Source: Acinetobacter junii CIP 64.5 (GTDB lineage: Bacteria > Pseudomonadota > Gammaproteobacteria > Pseudomonadales > Moraxellaceae). From it: 64,000 nt of DNA. Below are positions 35,522-45,450 of this stretch, one piece after another. A model generated the notes under the pieces. The model was not told the DNA's origin. It saw only the letters and a list, made by a program, of their open reading frames with translations, and did not search any database. The stretch lies in NCBI RefSeq assembly GCF_000368765.1, contig NZ_KB849655.1:340977-404976 (forward strand). The letters are read 5' to 3'. Numbering within the stretch: the first letter of the stretch is position 1; each line of letters opens with the position of its first letter. Made by a program: the position numbers and the translations under genes.

Positions 35522-36511
35522 TCACTGATTGACATTCATTAGCTGAATAAATAGCTCATCCATAACTAATTGCGACTGAACATTTTGCTCCAACATTAGT
35601 TTTTTCTGCTGGAAATCCGAATAAATTGAGAACAGAGTTTCTAAGTTATATATTTGAGCTAAATCATCAAAAACTAAATCTTGATTTTTTAATTGCTGAT
35701 TTAGCTTTAGACGAATAACATCCGCAAACAAGTATTCAAACATAACCATAAAATCTACAAAACTTAGCTCTTTCGACCATTTATTAGCATAATGCAAAGG
35801 CATACTCTTTTCAGAACAAAGCTTAGACCAATCTTTTAAAAATGATGCTCGTTTATCTAACCACTCACTGTTTTGTATTTCGATTGCAGTTAATGGCATT
35901 CCATTAGCAAGATTGAGTAACAAGGATAGTTGTTGCGGTTTCAGGTCAGAAATTCTTTCTTGCAGAAAACTCTGAGCATCCTCATCTTTTAAACGATCTA
36001 ATGCAAAGTGTTGCAATCGACTCCGAATAGTTGCAGGTAATTTCAAATAATGATCTGCAACCAAGATCAAAACAACTTTCTCACCAGGTTCTTCTAAAGT
36101 TTTTAATAAAGCATTTGATGAAGCCATATTTAAAGCTTCAGCAGGTTCAATGACTACAACACGCCAGCCTTCACCAGTTTGCTGAACAAAAGGTAAAAGA
36201 TCTCGAATTTTCTCAATCTTAATTTTTGCATTTTGCTTTTTATTATCTTCATCTGTTGTGATGTGAACATAGTTAGGATGTGTATCCGACTTTAACCATT
36301 GACAGCTACTACATTCGCCACAGGCATTTTCAGATTGTTTATTTAAACATAACACCCATGCTACAAATCTATCGGTAAACTCTTGTTTAGCACATCCTTT
36401 CTTTCCATAAAACAATAAACCATGCCCAACATCAGGAAAACGCGAGGTTAAAAGATCCCACGTTTGCTGATGCCAAGGATAATGTTCATAGATTTGAACT
36501 TCTTTTGTCAT
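35522..36511 (-). CDS. holB: DNA polymerase III subunit delta'
   Basis: 329 residues from the ATG at 36511, one base past the kdsB stop; a TTG at 36520 is less likely. Clamp-loader AAA+ fold without a functional Walker A. Zinc module ACGECSSCQWL, SNALLKTLEEPG as the sensor-like helix, and a RLQHF.LDRL segment. It forms the stator of the clamp loader with delta and tau/gamma. A conserved pilZ neighbour and tight coupling to kdsB are visible. Confidence 0.92.
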   Translation of the reverse strand: MTKEVQIYEHYPWHQQTWDLLTSRFPDVGHGLLFYGKKGCAKQEFTDRFVAWVLCLNKQSENACGECSSCQWLKSDTHPNYVHITTDEDNKKQNAKIKIEKIRDLLPFVQQTGEGWRVVVIEPAEALNMASSNALLKTLEEPGEKVVLILVADHYLKLPATIRSRLQHFALDRLKDEDAQSFLQERISDLKPQQLSLLLNLANGMPLTAIEIQNSEWLDKRASFLKDWSKLCSEKSMPLHYANKWSKELSFVDFMVMFEYLFADVIRLKLNQQLKNQDLVFDDLAQIYNLETLFSIYSDFQQKKLMLEQNVQSQLVMDELFIQLMNVNQ

Positions 36512-36512
36512 A

Positions 36513-37274
36513 TTATTCAAAGAAACTGATAGACATTGAGTTTAATCGATCTAAATCTTCCTGAGTATCAACTCCGGGCGGAAGGTTTGCTTCAGCAATA
36601 GCTATGGCAATGCGATGACCGTTTTCAAGCACCCTGAGTTGCTCAAGACTTTCTAATTTTTCAAGCACACCTTGATCCCAAGTTACATATTCTTGTAATA
36701 GTTTAACTCGATAGGCATACAAACCTAGATGGCGGTAAGCACTGCTATGCATTGATTGCTGTTTTTGTTTCGCCCCATCACGATCATAAGGGATAGTTGC
36801 GCGGCTAAAATACAATGCTTCATTATGTTTTGACATGACAACTTTGACGATACTATCTCGCTGAAATTCATCCAAAACGCTGATTGGCTCGCACAACGTA
36901 GACATTGAGCAGTTTGGATTATCAACTAGAAGCTGTGAAACCTGTTTAACTAATTTTGCAGGTAATAAAGGTTCATCACCCTGAACATTCACAATAATGT
37001 CATCTTCAGCCCATCCTTTTAAACGAGCTACTTCACTTAAACGATCCGTACCAGATAGATGATCAGGGCTTGTCAATACCACATCAACGCCTTCTGCACG
37101 GCAGATCTCGGCAATTCGCTCATCATCTGTCGCAACACATAAATCATCAAAGCCCTCAACTTTTTTTGCCTGATCAACCACTCGTAAAATCATTGGACGA
37201 CCATGTATCAGCAATAATGGTTTAGCTGGTAATCTCGAACTTGCAAAACGTGCAGGAATGACAATGTGTTTCAT
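36513..37274 (-). CDS. kdsB: 3-deoxy-manno-octulosonate cytidylyltransferase
   Basis: 253 residues. Opens [25 protein letters not shown] (in blocks), the CMP-sugar transferase nucleotide-binding loop, with [10 protein letters not shown] and the [10 protein letters not shown] segment. It activates Kdo with CTP for the LPS inner core. The C-terminus has the [12 protein letters not shown] motif typical of KdsB. The TAATATG junction with holB suggests coupled translation. Confidence 0.95.
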   Translation of the reverse strand: MKHIVIPARFASSRLPAKPLLLIHGRPMILRVVDQAKKVEGFDDLCVATDDERIAEICRAEGVDVVLTSPDHLSGTDRLSEVARLKGWAEDDIIVNVQGDEPLLPAKLVKQVSQLLVDNPNCSMSTLCEPISVLDEFQRDSIVKVVMSKHNEALYFSRATIPYDRDGAKQKQQSMHSSAYRHLGLYAYRVKLLQEYVTWDQGVLEKLESLEQLRVLENGHRIAIAIAEANLPPGVDTQEDLDRLNSMSISFFE

Positions 37275-37283
37275 GGTATATCT

Positions 37284-38291
37284 CTAAGACAAATGAATAC
37301 CAACTTGTTGTAATTGTTGCTCCAACAAGTCATAACAATCGGATGATAAAACGGCTTCTACGGGTACAACCCAAATAGGGATATTGAATTCTGGATGTTG
37401 AATTAAAATTTCTTTTAATTTAACAGCATCTTTTTCTGTTGTGATAATCGCATTCTGATTCTGAAAACTTAGATCACTCAGTTTATATTCATGATGATCC
37501 GGAAACTCATGCGCTTGAAATTGCTCAATTCCTAAATTTTGCAAAGTCTGATAAAAACGCTGAGGAAAACCAATACCAACCACAGCATGATAGCTTTGCT
37601 TCGAATCAAATTGATTAGATAAATTATCAGATCTGAGTAAATAAGGCTTACCCACTTGCAAATGCATATTGAGCAATGATTGAGGCTGTTTGCTATGTAC
37701 AATCACACTACTATTTTGTAGACGTGATTTTGGCTCTCGCAAATACCCTTCAGGCAACAGCTTTTCATTCCCTAAACCACGATTTTGATCTAAAACAATC
37801 CATTCAATTTGACGATCTAAAGCCCAGTGCTGAAGACCATCATCACTAATAATCAAATCCAATGAATAGTTCTGCAATAATAACTCTATAGAAGATTGTC
37901 TATTTGGACCAACTGCCATTGCAACACCAGTCGATTGAACAATTAAAGCGGGTTCATCACCAATAATCTCAGGCGATGACTCTTTATGTACCAGCGCTGG
38001 AAATGGACCAACCCCTCCATAACCACGACTAATTACACCTACCGACAACCCTTTGCTTTGCAAATATTTTACTAGTTGAATTAGCAAAGGAGTTTTTCCA
38101 CTTCCGCCAACTGTAATATTTCCAATCACCATAACTGGGATTGGTGCCGTATAGATTTTCTTCAGCTTGTGTGTGTACATCGCTTTATTCATCAAAAATG
38201 CAAAGCGATAAAGCCATGACAATGGTCTTAAAACGATCAGCCATTTCTTTTGGTTATTCCAAGCAGTCTGAATCGTCTGTGCCAGTGACAT
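37284..38291 (-). CDS. lpxK: Tetraacyldisaccharide 4'-kinase
   Basis: 335 residues, membrane-associated P-loop kinase. The N-terminal amphipathic/hydrophobic segment (LSWLYRFAFLMNKAMY) precedes the Walker A GNITVGGSGKTPL. DDGLQHWALDR holds the catalytic acid-base region and EGYLREPKSR follows. It phosphorylates lipid A disaccharide at the 4' position. The msbA-lpxK pair, with 2 bases between genes, is the widespread arrangement. Confidence 0.94.
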   Translation of the reverse strand: MSLAQTIQTAWNNQKKWLIVLRPLSWLYRFAFLMNKAMYTHKLKKIYTAPIPVMVIGNITVGGSGKTPLLIQLVKYLQSKGLSVGVISRGYGGVGPFPALVHKESSPEIIGDEPALIVQSTGVAMAVGPNRQSSIELLLQNYSLDLIISDDGLQHWALDRQIEWIVLDQNRGLGNEKLLPEGYLREPKSRLQNSSVIVHSKQPQSLLNMHLQVGKPYLLRSDNLSNQFDSKQSYHAVVGIGFPQRFYQTLQNLGIEQFQAHEFPDHHEYKLSDLSFQNQNAIITTEKDAVKLKEILIQHPEFNIPIWVVPVEAVLSSDCYDLLEQQLQQVGIHLS

Positions 38292-38293
38292 GA

Positions 38294-40021
38294 TTAATTT
38301 TCCTCAAAATTGCGCTGATGTAACTGATAATACATTCCTTGTTTAGCGATCAATTCTAAGTGAGTTCCTTGCTCGATAATTTGTCCTTTATCCATCACAA
38401 CAATCAAATCGGCATTTTCAACTGTAGATAATCGATGAGCAATTACAATCGTGGTACGACCTTGCATCGCTTCATCAAAGGCTTGTTGGATAAAGTATTC
38501 TGATTCGTTATCAAGCGCGCTTGTTGCCTCATCTAAAATTAGAATTGGCGAATCTTTCAGAATTGCTCTCGCAATCGCAATACGTTGACGTTGTCCACCA
38601 GATAAATTCAGACCTTGGGCACCAAGTATAGTGTCATAACCTTGAGGCAAACTCATGATGAAATCATGTGCATAGGCAGCTTTAGCAGCAGCAATCACTT
38701 GCTCATCACTAGCATTTTGTAATTGTCCGTAGGCGATATTGTCACGCACTGAACGATTAAACAGAACGACTTGTTGGTTCACCATTGCAATTTGCGATCT
38801 TAAACACAGCAACTCGATTTCTTGAACAGGAATATCATCAAAATATATACCGCCACTACTTAACTCTTGGAAACGCGGCAACATGTTTACCAATGAGGTT
38901 TTACCAGCCCCTGACCGCCCAACGAGTGCAATAGTTTGACCAGCTTGAATATTTAAAGAGAAATCTTTAATGGCTTTGGTACCATCAGAATATTCCAAGC
39001 AAGCTTGATCAAATCGAATATTACCTTTCAATTGAGGCTTCAATTGCCCTTTATTTTCTTCTTCAGGTAAATCCAATAATTCAAAAACCGAATGTGCTGC
39101 AGCTAAACCGCGCTGAAGCTTTTCATTGATATCAGTTAAGTTTTTTACAGGCTTAGATATTAAACCAGCAGCAGTGATATAAGAGACGAATTCGCCAGCA
39201 GATGTGTCACCAAAAACCTGCGGGCGCAAAGCTAACCATAAAATGATTGCCATTGCACAAGACAAAATCAGTTGCACCAATGGACTATTGATATTCTGAA
39301 CAACCACCATCTTCAAACCACGACGAAGGTTTTCTTCAGATGACTTATAGAAGCGTTGTTGCTCAAAAGCTTCACCAGTGAAACTTTTAACTACAGAGTT
39401 ACCATTGATGGTTTCCTGAACCACATGATTGACATCCCCCATGGTATTTTGTACTTGTATCGAAAGCTTTCTCATGCGCTTTGCAGCTACACGAACTAAA
39501 ATACCAATCACTGGCATAAATACGATAATACACATCGTTAAGCGCCAGTTGGTATAAAACAAATAACTTAATAAACCTATGACAATCAGGCCATCTTTGA
39601 CTAATGTCTGTAAAGAATCAGAGGATGCAGCTGTTAATTGCTGCACGTTATACATTAATTTTGCACTAATATGACCAGAGGTATTATCTAAATAATATTG
39701 TGCAGGCAGTCTAAGCAGCTTCGCATAAACCTCTTGGCGAATACTAAAAACCAAACGTCTTGAGATTACAGCGGTAAAATATCCGCCTAAGAATAATCCA
39801 ACACCTCTAAAGAACATTAACAACACGATCAATGCAGGAAATAGATTTAGGTTTTCTCTGCTTCCATTTTGAATTGCATCAATAATAAACTTCAGCAATT
39901 TGGCTACCGAGACTTCCGTAGCCGCATTGATACCAAAACCAAGTAATACAAATAAGGCAATACCCCAATAAGATTTTAGATAAGCTAAAAGGCGTAAATA
40001 AACCTTAAAATCTTGATTCAC
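38294..40021 (-). CDS. msbA: Lipid A export ABC transporter MsbA
   Basis: 575 residues: six transmembrane helices (about 1-310) then an ATPase domain with Walker A GRSGAGKTSL, Q-loop, signature LSGGQRQRIAIARA, Walker B ILILDEATSALD and a final AHRLST. The half-transporter flips core-lipid A across the inner membrane. It overlaps exbD by four bases. Alternative names for the family are multidrug exporters, but adjacency to lpxK argues for MsbA. Confidence 0.93.
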   Translation of the reverse strand: MNQDFKVYLRLLAYLKSYWGIALFVLLGFGINAATEVSVAKLLKFIIDAIQNGSRENLNLFPALIVLLMFFRGVGLFLGGYFTAVISRRLVFSIRQEVYAKLLRLPAQYYLDNTSGHISAKLMYNVQQLTAASSDSLQTLVKDGLIVIGLLSYLFYTNWRLTMCIIVFMPVIGILVRVAAKRMRKLSIQVQNTMGDVNHVVQETINGNSVVKSFTGEAFEQQRFYKSSEENLRRGLKMVVVQNINSPLVQLILSCAMAIILWLALRPQVFGDTSAGEFVSYITAAGLISKPVKNLTDINEKLQRGLAAAHSVFELLDLPEEENKGQLKPQLKGNIRFDQACLEYSDGTKAIKDFSLNIQAGQTIALVGRSGAGKTSLVNMLPRFQELSSGGIYFDDIPVQEIELLCLRSQIAMVNQQVVLFNRSVRDNIAYGQLQNASDEQVIAAAKAAYAHDFIMSLPQGYDTILGAQGLNLSGGQRQRIAIARAILKDSPILILDEATSALDNESEYFIQQAFDEAMQGRTTIVIAHRLSTVENADLIVVMDKGQIIEQGTHLELIAKQGMYYQLHQRNFEEN

Positions 40022-40446
40022 TCGGTGAAACCTCTAGTTGGAACTTTAGTGCTAATGTTAACGTTTACAAACCCAAGCTGACCTGCAACATCCATCACAC
40101 GTATTACATCCTGATGGGCGGCTTTAGCATCAGCAGCGATAATAAACATAAAGTCGCGACGTTCTTGTGCAACTTGCTTAATGGCTGTACTGAGATCAGC
40201 TGTATCTTTTGTCGATAATGCTTGACCATTCACGGAATAATGGCCAGTGGAGTCTACCATGATTTCAATTTTTTGATCGAATTGTTTAGGCGGTACACCT
40301 TGAGCATCGGGCAAAGTTAGATTTATACGACTTTGCTGACTAAATGTCGTCGAAAGTAATAAAAACACCAAAATAAATAACATACAGTCAATCATTGGTG
40401 TCAAATTGATATGAATATCTTCAACTTGAGAGCGTTTAAATTTCAT
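40018..40446 (-). CDS. exbD: ExbD/TolR-family biopolymer transport protein
   Basis: 142 residues: a short cytoplasmic N-terminus, one transmembrane helix at about 18-36 containing LTPMIDCMLFILVFLL with the proton-coupling Asp, and a periplasmic domain. Works with the ExbB-like protein encoded next. In the ExbD/TolR/MotB class this could energise a TonB-type transporter or an envelope process. Position between exbB and msbA is conserved in some relatives. Confidence 0.88.
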   Translation of the reverse strand: MKFKRSQVEDIHINLTPMIDCMLFILVFLLLSTTFSQQSRINLTLPDAQGVPPKQFDQKIEIMVDSTGHYSVNGQALSTKDTADLSTAIKQVAQERRDFMFIIAADAKAAHQDVIRVMDVAGQLGFVNVNISTKVPTRGFTE

Positions 40447-40460
40447 TGGATCACCTATGC

Positions 40461-41102
40461 TTAGCTTGCAAGGCGATGTTCTTGTACATGTGGTACTTTT
40501 TTGTAGAAAAGTGCAGCATGGAACAAAGTAGATTGTTGTTCTAACTCAGCGGTATATTCGTGTACAACACGTTGAAAGTATCGATAAGCAATCATCGCTG
40601 GAATAGCAATTAACATACCAACAGCCGTTGTGATCAAGGCTTTAGAAATACCAGGCATCATCATACTTGCATTTCCTGCTGATCCCACATCAATCACCAA
40701 GAAAGATTCAATAATACCTAAAACCGTACCAAGCAAACCCAATAAAGGGGCTATTGCGCTTAATGTGCCCAAGAAATTGATGTTCTTCTCTAAGAAGGAA
40801 ATTTCTTGTGAAGCTGCCGCCTCCATTTGCGCACGCGCAAATTGTTCACCCTGTTCTTTGTGTTCGTACCCAGCAAGTAGAATACGTCCTAAAGGTGATT
40901 TCTTTGCTTGCTCTTGCTGTAAATTTGAAATTACAGTCTCAGCATTAGAACCATTTACAAATAAATCCCCAGGTAATACTTGAGAACGTTTCAAACGAAT
41001 GTAGCGTTCAATTGTGATTGCAACCGTAAAAATTGATGAGAGAATAAGCGGCAGCATTAACCAACCGCCCGCTTTTACCAGTTCCCACATATTATTCCCC
41101 AA
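40461..41102 (-). CDS. exbB: MotA/TolQ/ExbB proton channel protein
   Basis: 213 residues with three transmembrane helices (about 10-30, 111-135, 153-175). The AIAPLLGLLGTVLGII stretch and the MPGISKALITTAVGMLIAIPA stretch are the proton-channel family signatures. A cytoplasmic loop precedes them. Paired with exbD 14 bases downstream; no tonB gene is adjacent, so its partner is not assigned. Confidence 0.88.
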   Translation of the reverse strand: MGNNMWELVKAGGWLMLPLILSSIFTVAITIERYIRLKRSQVLPGDLFVNGSNAETVISNLQQEQAKKSPLGRILLAGYEHKEQGEQFARAQMEAAASQEISFLEKNINFLGTLSAIAPLLGLLGTVLGIIESFLVIDVGSAGNASMMMPGISKALITTAVGMLIAIPAMIAYRYFQRVVHEYTAELEQQSTLFHAALFYKKVPHVQEHRLAS

Positions 41103-41136
41103 TAATATTTAAAATAATTAGGACGAATCCTAAATA

Positions 41137-42024
41137 TTAGTTAGGCAAACAAATATTTAGAATCCCATCCAACTCATCCAATGAGTGATAGTGAATGACC
41201 ATTTTCCCTTTTCCTTGTTGGTTATGGTCAATTTTGACATTCGCACCAAAGCGTTCAGATAGCTTTTGAGTTAAATGTTCAATATCTGGAGAAATTTTTA
41301 CTTTCTCCTTTTCTGGTTTTGGTTCACTCCACTCACGAACCAATTGTTCAGTTTGACGCACTGACAAACCTTTTTCAATCACGATTTTTGCAACTTCAAT
41401 TTGTTCTTTAGTCTTTAAAGTCAAAATTGCGCGGGCATGTCCCATATCAATCTGACCTTGTTGCATATAATCTTTAATTGGGTCTGCTAAACTTAATAAG
41501 CGCAACAAATTACTAACTGTAGTACGTGCTTTACCAACAGTATCTGCAATTTCTTGGTGACTTAAACCAAATTCATCATGAAAACGTTGCAATGCAAGTG
41601 CTTGATCAATAGGATTTAAATCCTGACGTTGAATATTTTCAATTAAGGCTAATGCTATCGCGACCTGATCATTCAACTCTCTTACAATTGCAGGAATTTC
41701 AGTTAATCCCGCCATAATTGCAGCACGCCAACGTCTCTCACCTGCAATAATCTCATAAGGGTGTTGCTCATCATCCACAGGACGAATCACGATAGGCTGC
41801 ATTACACCATGTTTTTCAATCGATGATGCAAGCTCTTGTAAATCCTGTTCTTGAATAAAACGACGTGGTTGATATTCTCCACGCTTTAACGAGTTAACAT
41901 CAATTTGCTTGAGTTGACCATGATCCAAGGCTTGTGCTTCTAGTTGCAGTTTTTCTTTTTGAATCGAACCTAGCAACGCATCTAAACCACGACCTTTAGC
42001 CAATCCGCGTTTTTTGATGCTCAT
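41137..42024 (-). CDS. parB: Chromosome partitioning protein ParB
   Basis: 295 residues. Features of the ParB/Spo0J family: an N-terminal KKRGLAKGRGLDALLG patch that stimulates ParA, the GERRWRAAIMAG CTPase box, and the helix-turn-helix LSHQEIADTVGKARTTVSNLLRLL (in blocks) binding parS. The C-terminus dimerises. It overlaps parA by four bases. A convincing parS was not found in the window. Confidence 0.96.
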   Translation of the reverse strand: MSIKKRGLAKGRGLDALLGSIQKEKLQLEAQALDHGQLKQIDVNSLKRGEYQPRRFIQEQDLQELASSIEKHGVMQPIVIRPVDDEQHPYEIIAGERRWRAAIMAGLTEIPAIVRELNDQVAIALALIENIQRQDLNPIDQALALQRFHDEFGLSHQEIADTVGKARTTVSNLLRLLSLADPIKDYMQQGQIDMGHARAILTLKTKEQIEVAKIVIEKGLSVRQTEQLVREWSEPKPEKEKVKISPDIEHLTQKLSERFGANVKIDHNQQGKGKMVIHYHSLDELDGILNICLPN

Positions 42025-42803
42025 ACAGCACTTCCTTTTTTAACTTTACTTTTTTTAAGCATTTCCGCAGCCAAATTTAAATACGCAACAGCACCTTTAG
42101 AACTCTTTTCAAAATAGATCACAGGTAAACCATGTGCTGGCGCTTCAGCCAAACGAATATTACGAGGGATAACTGTATCATAGAGCTTTTTACCAAAATA
42201 TTGCTCAAGCTCAGAGGATACATCACGTGTTAACGCATTTCTTGCATCATACATGGTACGTAACACACCAATGATTTCCAAGTTTGGATTGAGTGCTTTT
42301 TGTATACGGTCGATGGTTTGCGTTAAGTCAGCAAGGCCTTCTAAAGCATAGTACTCACATTGCATCGGAATGATCACACCATTCACTGCTGCAAGGGCAT
42401 TTACAGTAATCAAGCTTAGACTTGGAGCACAATCCACAATAATGTAATCAAAAGCTGAATCCACCTCTTCTAATGCTTTTTTGAGGATAAATTCACGACC
42501 TTCTTGCTCAGCGATTGCTAGCTCTACTCCTGCAAGCTCACGGTTTGCACCCAAAACTTTATATCCTACTTCTGCTTTTTGAATTGCAGTTTCGATCGGC
42601 ACTTCACCTAATAAGACATCAGTAACAGAATACAAAAGGTCATTCTTTTGTACGCCAGACCCCATTGTTGCATTACCTTGTGAGTCCATATCAACTAACA
42701 AGACACGCTTCTTTAAAATCGCCAAAGAAGCAGCAAGATTAACAGCGGTTGTTGTTTTCCCTACGCCACCTTTTTGGTTAGCAATTGCAATAATATGTGC
42801 CAT
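42021..42803 (-). CDS. parA: Chromosome partitioning ATPase ParA
   Basis: 260 residues, deviant Walker-A ATPase: KGGVGKTTTAVNLA at about 11-24, DMDSQGNAT and the VDCAPSLSLITVNAL switch region. It drives ParB-parS complexes along the nucleoid. parA-parB follows rsmG as in most bacteria with this system. Confidence 0.97.
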   Translation of the reverse strand: MAHIIAIANQKGGVGKTTTAVNLAASLAILKKRVLLVDMDSQGNATMGSGVQKNDLLYSVTDVLLGEVPIETAIQKAEVGYKVLGANRELAGVELAIAEQEGREFILKKALEEVDSAFDYIIVDCAPSLSLITVNALAAVNGVIIPMQCEYYALEGLADLTQTIDRIQKALNPNLEIIGVLRTMYDARNALTRDVSSELEQYFGKKLYDTVIPRNIRLAEAPAHGLPVIYFEKSSKGAVAYLNLAAEMLKKSKVKKGSAV

Positions 42804-42824
42804 GATTACCCTTAATATTTTTTA

Positions 42825-43457
42825 TTAAATTCGTTGAAGCAAAAGCAAATGACGTTGTTCATCTAATCTTGGTACTTTCAATTCGACAATCTGAGACTGA
42901 TATTGACCTTTTAATTGATCAAGTTCATCAGTTGGAATCAAACCTTTCATTGCCGCAATAATACTTTTTTCATGCATATATGGCTGTGCAGCATCCACAA
43001 AGTCAGTTAGTGAAGCAAATGCTCGACTTGTAATTACATCGAACTGACCAAGTTCATTGATACTGTCTTCATTTTCAACACGTGTTTGCACTGCAATTAC
43101 ATTTTTCAGTTTTAAATCAGCAATAAACTGTTTCAGAAAACGAATTTTCTTGCCATTTGAATCAAGCAAAACACAATCACGTTCTGGTTGACATAACGCA
43201 ATAATCATTCCAGGCATTCCACCACCTGTACCTACATCTAATAAACGCCCTTTTGGTAGATCATTCAAGATACTTAAACTATCTAATAAATGTTTAACCA
43301 GCATTTCTTTAGGGTCGCGTATTGCTGTTAGGTTATATGCCTTATTCCACAATACTAGCGCATCTTGATATTTTAATAAGAGTATTAAAGCCTCTTCGCT
43401 GAGGTTTAATCCTAAAGCTTGACTACCTTGCTTTAATTCTTGAAAAAAATGATGCAT
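42825..43457 (-). CDS. rsmG: 16S rRNA (guanine527-N7)-methyltransferase RsmG
   Basis: 210 residues from ATG 43457; the longer frame adds 18 residues that are not in the family (E. coli 207 residues). SAM site LLDVGTGGGMPGM, then LDSNGKKIRFLKQF and the TSRAFASL segment. It methylates G527 of 16S rRNA; its loss confers low-level streptomycin resistance in other species. It heads the rsmG-parA-parB unit. Confidence 0.94.
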   Translation of the reverse strand: MHHFFQELKQGSQALGLNLSEEALILLLKYQDALVLWNKAYNLTAIRDPKEMLVKHLLDSLSILNDLPKGRLLDVGTGGGMPGMIIALCQPERDCVLLDSNGKKIRFLKQFIADLKLKNVIAVQTRVENEDSINELGQFDVITSRAFASLTDFVDAAQPYMHEKSIIAAMKGLIPTDELDQLKGQYQSQIVELKVPRLDEQRHLLLLQRI

Positions 43458-43629
43458 GACAGTGTAACATCTCGATAAATTTGCTGTGCAGTATACCGAT
43501 TTCTGATACAAGACACAGTAGGACTTGTTGAACGATTATGCAGTTAATCATCTATGTTCATGATAAACTGCACAATCCATCAAATTTTCTGCCTTGGTTC
43601 AACAACATCAAAGCACGACAAATATCTTC

Positions 43630-44319
43630 TTAGGCAAATTCACCTTGTTTAATTTTATTATCAAGCTCTTCTAACCGCTCAGGCGTACCAACATCAACCC
43701 AAATACCCTGCATTTTCTCAGCTGAAACTAATTCTTGTGACATTGCCTGTTTAAGTAAAGGTGCTAATGGTCTCTTACCATTCTCCAGACCTTTAAACAT
43801 ATTCGGTGATAATACCGCAATACCACTATAGGTTAATGCTTCACCCAATTGCTCCTGCTCGAATGTATAAGCCAAATCATTCGATAAAATGAAATCACCT
43901 TTCAAATGCTGAGGAGGATTATCAACCAATACTAAATGCGCTTGCTTGTCACCTAAATGAACATTCAGCAATGCAGAGAAATCCATAGTTGTCCAGACGT
44001 CACCATTTACTAGAATGAAAGGCTTATCGCCCAATAAAGGCAATGCATTGATAATACCACCAGCCGTCTCAAGTCCCTCACCCTCATGCGACCATAAAAT
44101 AGTTACACCAAATTGAGAACCATCTCCAAGAGCAGCCGCAAGTTTGTCTCCCAACCAAGCAGTATTGATCACAATTTCAAAGACACCTATCTTTTGCAAT
44201 TTTTCGATGTGCCAAACAATTAAAGGCTTTCCACCAACTTCAAGCAAAGGTTTTGGTGTATGCAACGTGAGCGGTCGCATACGATTTCCAAGACCTGCGG
44301 CAAGAATCATAGCTCTCAT
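43630..44319 (-). CDS. murU: N-acetylmuramate alpha-1-phosphate uridylyltransferase MurU
   Basis: 229 residues, left-handed nucleotidyltransferase start ILAAGLGNRMRPLT, PKPLLEVGGKPLI, and the LVNGDVWT metal-site segment. In the AmgK-MurU peptidoglycan-recycling route, known from Pseudomonas, it makes UDP-MurNAc from MurNAc-1-P and bypasses fosfomycin-sensitive MurA. The ATG shares one base with the amgK stop, so translation is coupled. Confidence 0.92.
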   Translation of the reverse strand: MRAMILAAGLGNRMRPLTLHTPKPLLEVGGKPLIVWHIEKLQKIGVFEIVINTAWLGDKLAAALGDGSQFGVTILWSHEGEGLETAGGIINALPLLGDKPFILVNGDVWTTMDFSALLNVHLGDKQAHLVLVDNPPQHLKGDFILSNDLAYTFEQEQLGEALTYSGIAVLSPNMFKGLENGKRPLAPLLKQAMSQELVSAEKMQGIWVDVGTPERLEELDNKIKQGEFA

Positions 44320-45332
44320 TATGCAGCAACCTCATAATCACCATATTTTGCAATGAACTTTGGCATAACGATTTCACGCATAAATTGCATAAAGTCATTC
44401 AATTCATCATAACCTTGACTTTCTTCAAGCAGATACCACATCACTCTTGGCAGATCTTTTAGATAACCTGATTTTCCATCACGCTCGAATAAACGAACAA
44501 AAATACCTAAAATTTTAAGATGACGCTGAATCGCCATAAGATCAGCATCACGCTTAAACTGCTCAAAACTCCGATTTTCTTTCGCTTTTGCTGGCAACAA
44601 GTTATAAAAGACTTCAAACCATTCATAAACGCGCTCAGCATTCCACTGTACATAAGCATCTCGTGTAATCGAGATTAAATCATAAGTATCAGCACCAATT
44701 ACCGCATCTTGGAAGTCAATAACACCGAGTTCTTGCTCATTTTCAATTTTCATCAGATTACGACTGTGAAAATCACGATGAACGATTACTTGAGGTTGAT
44801 TAGTTGCTTCAATCGCAAGAAAATCGAAAGCGTGCTCAATTGTTTCTAATTGCTGTTCTGTTGGTTGAATATTTAATGAAGGTAGCATCCATTCTGTTAA
44901 CAAACGCATCTCAGTCATTAATTTCTCATATGAATATGCAGGCAAATGAGATTTCCCGTCAATTTGCTGCAATTCAATAAGTTGTTTAAAGCTCTGGGCA
45001 TAATATTGATCAACTGTTTTATCATTTAACAATGTTGATAACACTACATCACCAAAATCTTCCAACAATAATAATCCTTGCTCCAAATCTTTAGCTACGA
45101 TATGAGGAACTCGCACCCCATTCGCATCAAAGAACTCATCAATCGTCACAAACGGAACGCAATCTTCTTTTTCAGGAGGCGCATCCATGAGCATATATGT
45201 TTTGTTTTGTAACCCAACTCGTGCATAGCGGCGGAAACTCGCATCTCCAGCAAGAAAGTTGATTTCAAACTGATCAGATTTGAGAACGGCTTCAAGCCAA
45301 GTTTGTATCAATTGTTCACGTTGTGTATTCAT
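44319..45332 (-). CDS. amgK: N-acetylmuramate/N-acetylglucosamine kinase AmgK
   Basis: 337 residues from ATG 45332; the track-length start at 45338 is a TTG. Aminoglycoside-phosphotransferase fold with VIVHRDFHSRNLM (catalytic Asp) and VIDFQDAVIGADTYDL (metal site). It phosphorylates MurNAc and GlcNAc at C1 in cell-wall recycling. Divergent from lptD with about 118 bases between starts; the same amgK-murU / lptD-surA arrangement is found in Pseudomonas. Confidence 0.92.
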   Translation of the reverse strand: MNTQREQLIQTWLEAVLKSDQFEINFLAGDASFRRYARVGLQNKTYMLMDAPPEKEDCVPFVTIDEFFDANGVRVPHIVAKDLEQGLLLLEDFGDVVLSTLLNDKTVDQYYAQSFKQLIELQQIDGKSHLPAYSYEKLMTEMRLLTEWMLPSLNIQPTEQQLETIEHAFDFLAIEATNQPQVIVHRDFHSRNLMKIENEQELGVIDFQDAVIGADTYDLISITRDAYVQWNAERVYEWFEVFYNLLPAKAKENRSFEQFKRDADLMAIQRHLKILGIFVRLFERDGKSGYLKDLPRVMWYLLEESQGYDELNDFMQFMREIVMPKFIAKYGDYEVAA

Positions 45333-45450
45333 TTGCAATAAAATCTAAAACTAGCTGAGATTTTGAAAGCTTAAGTGTAGCCACTTATCAACTTTTTCTC
45401 TATGATGCGACAATAATTAATTGTGAATTAGCATACTGGTTAATGAGACA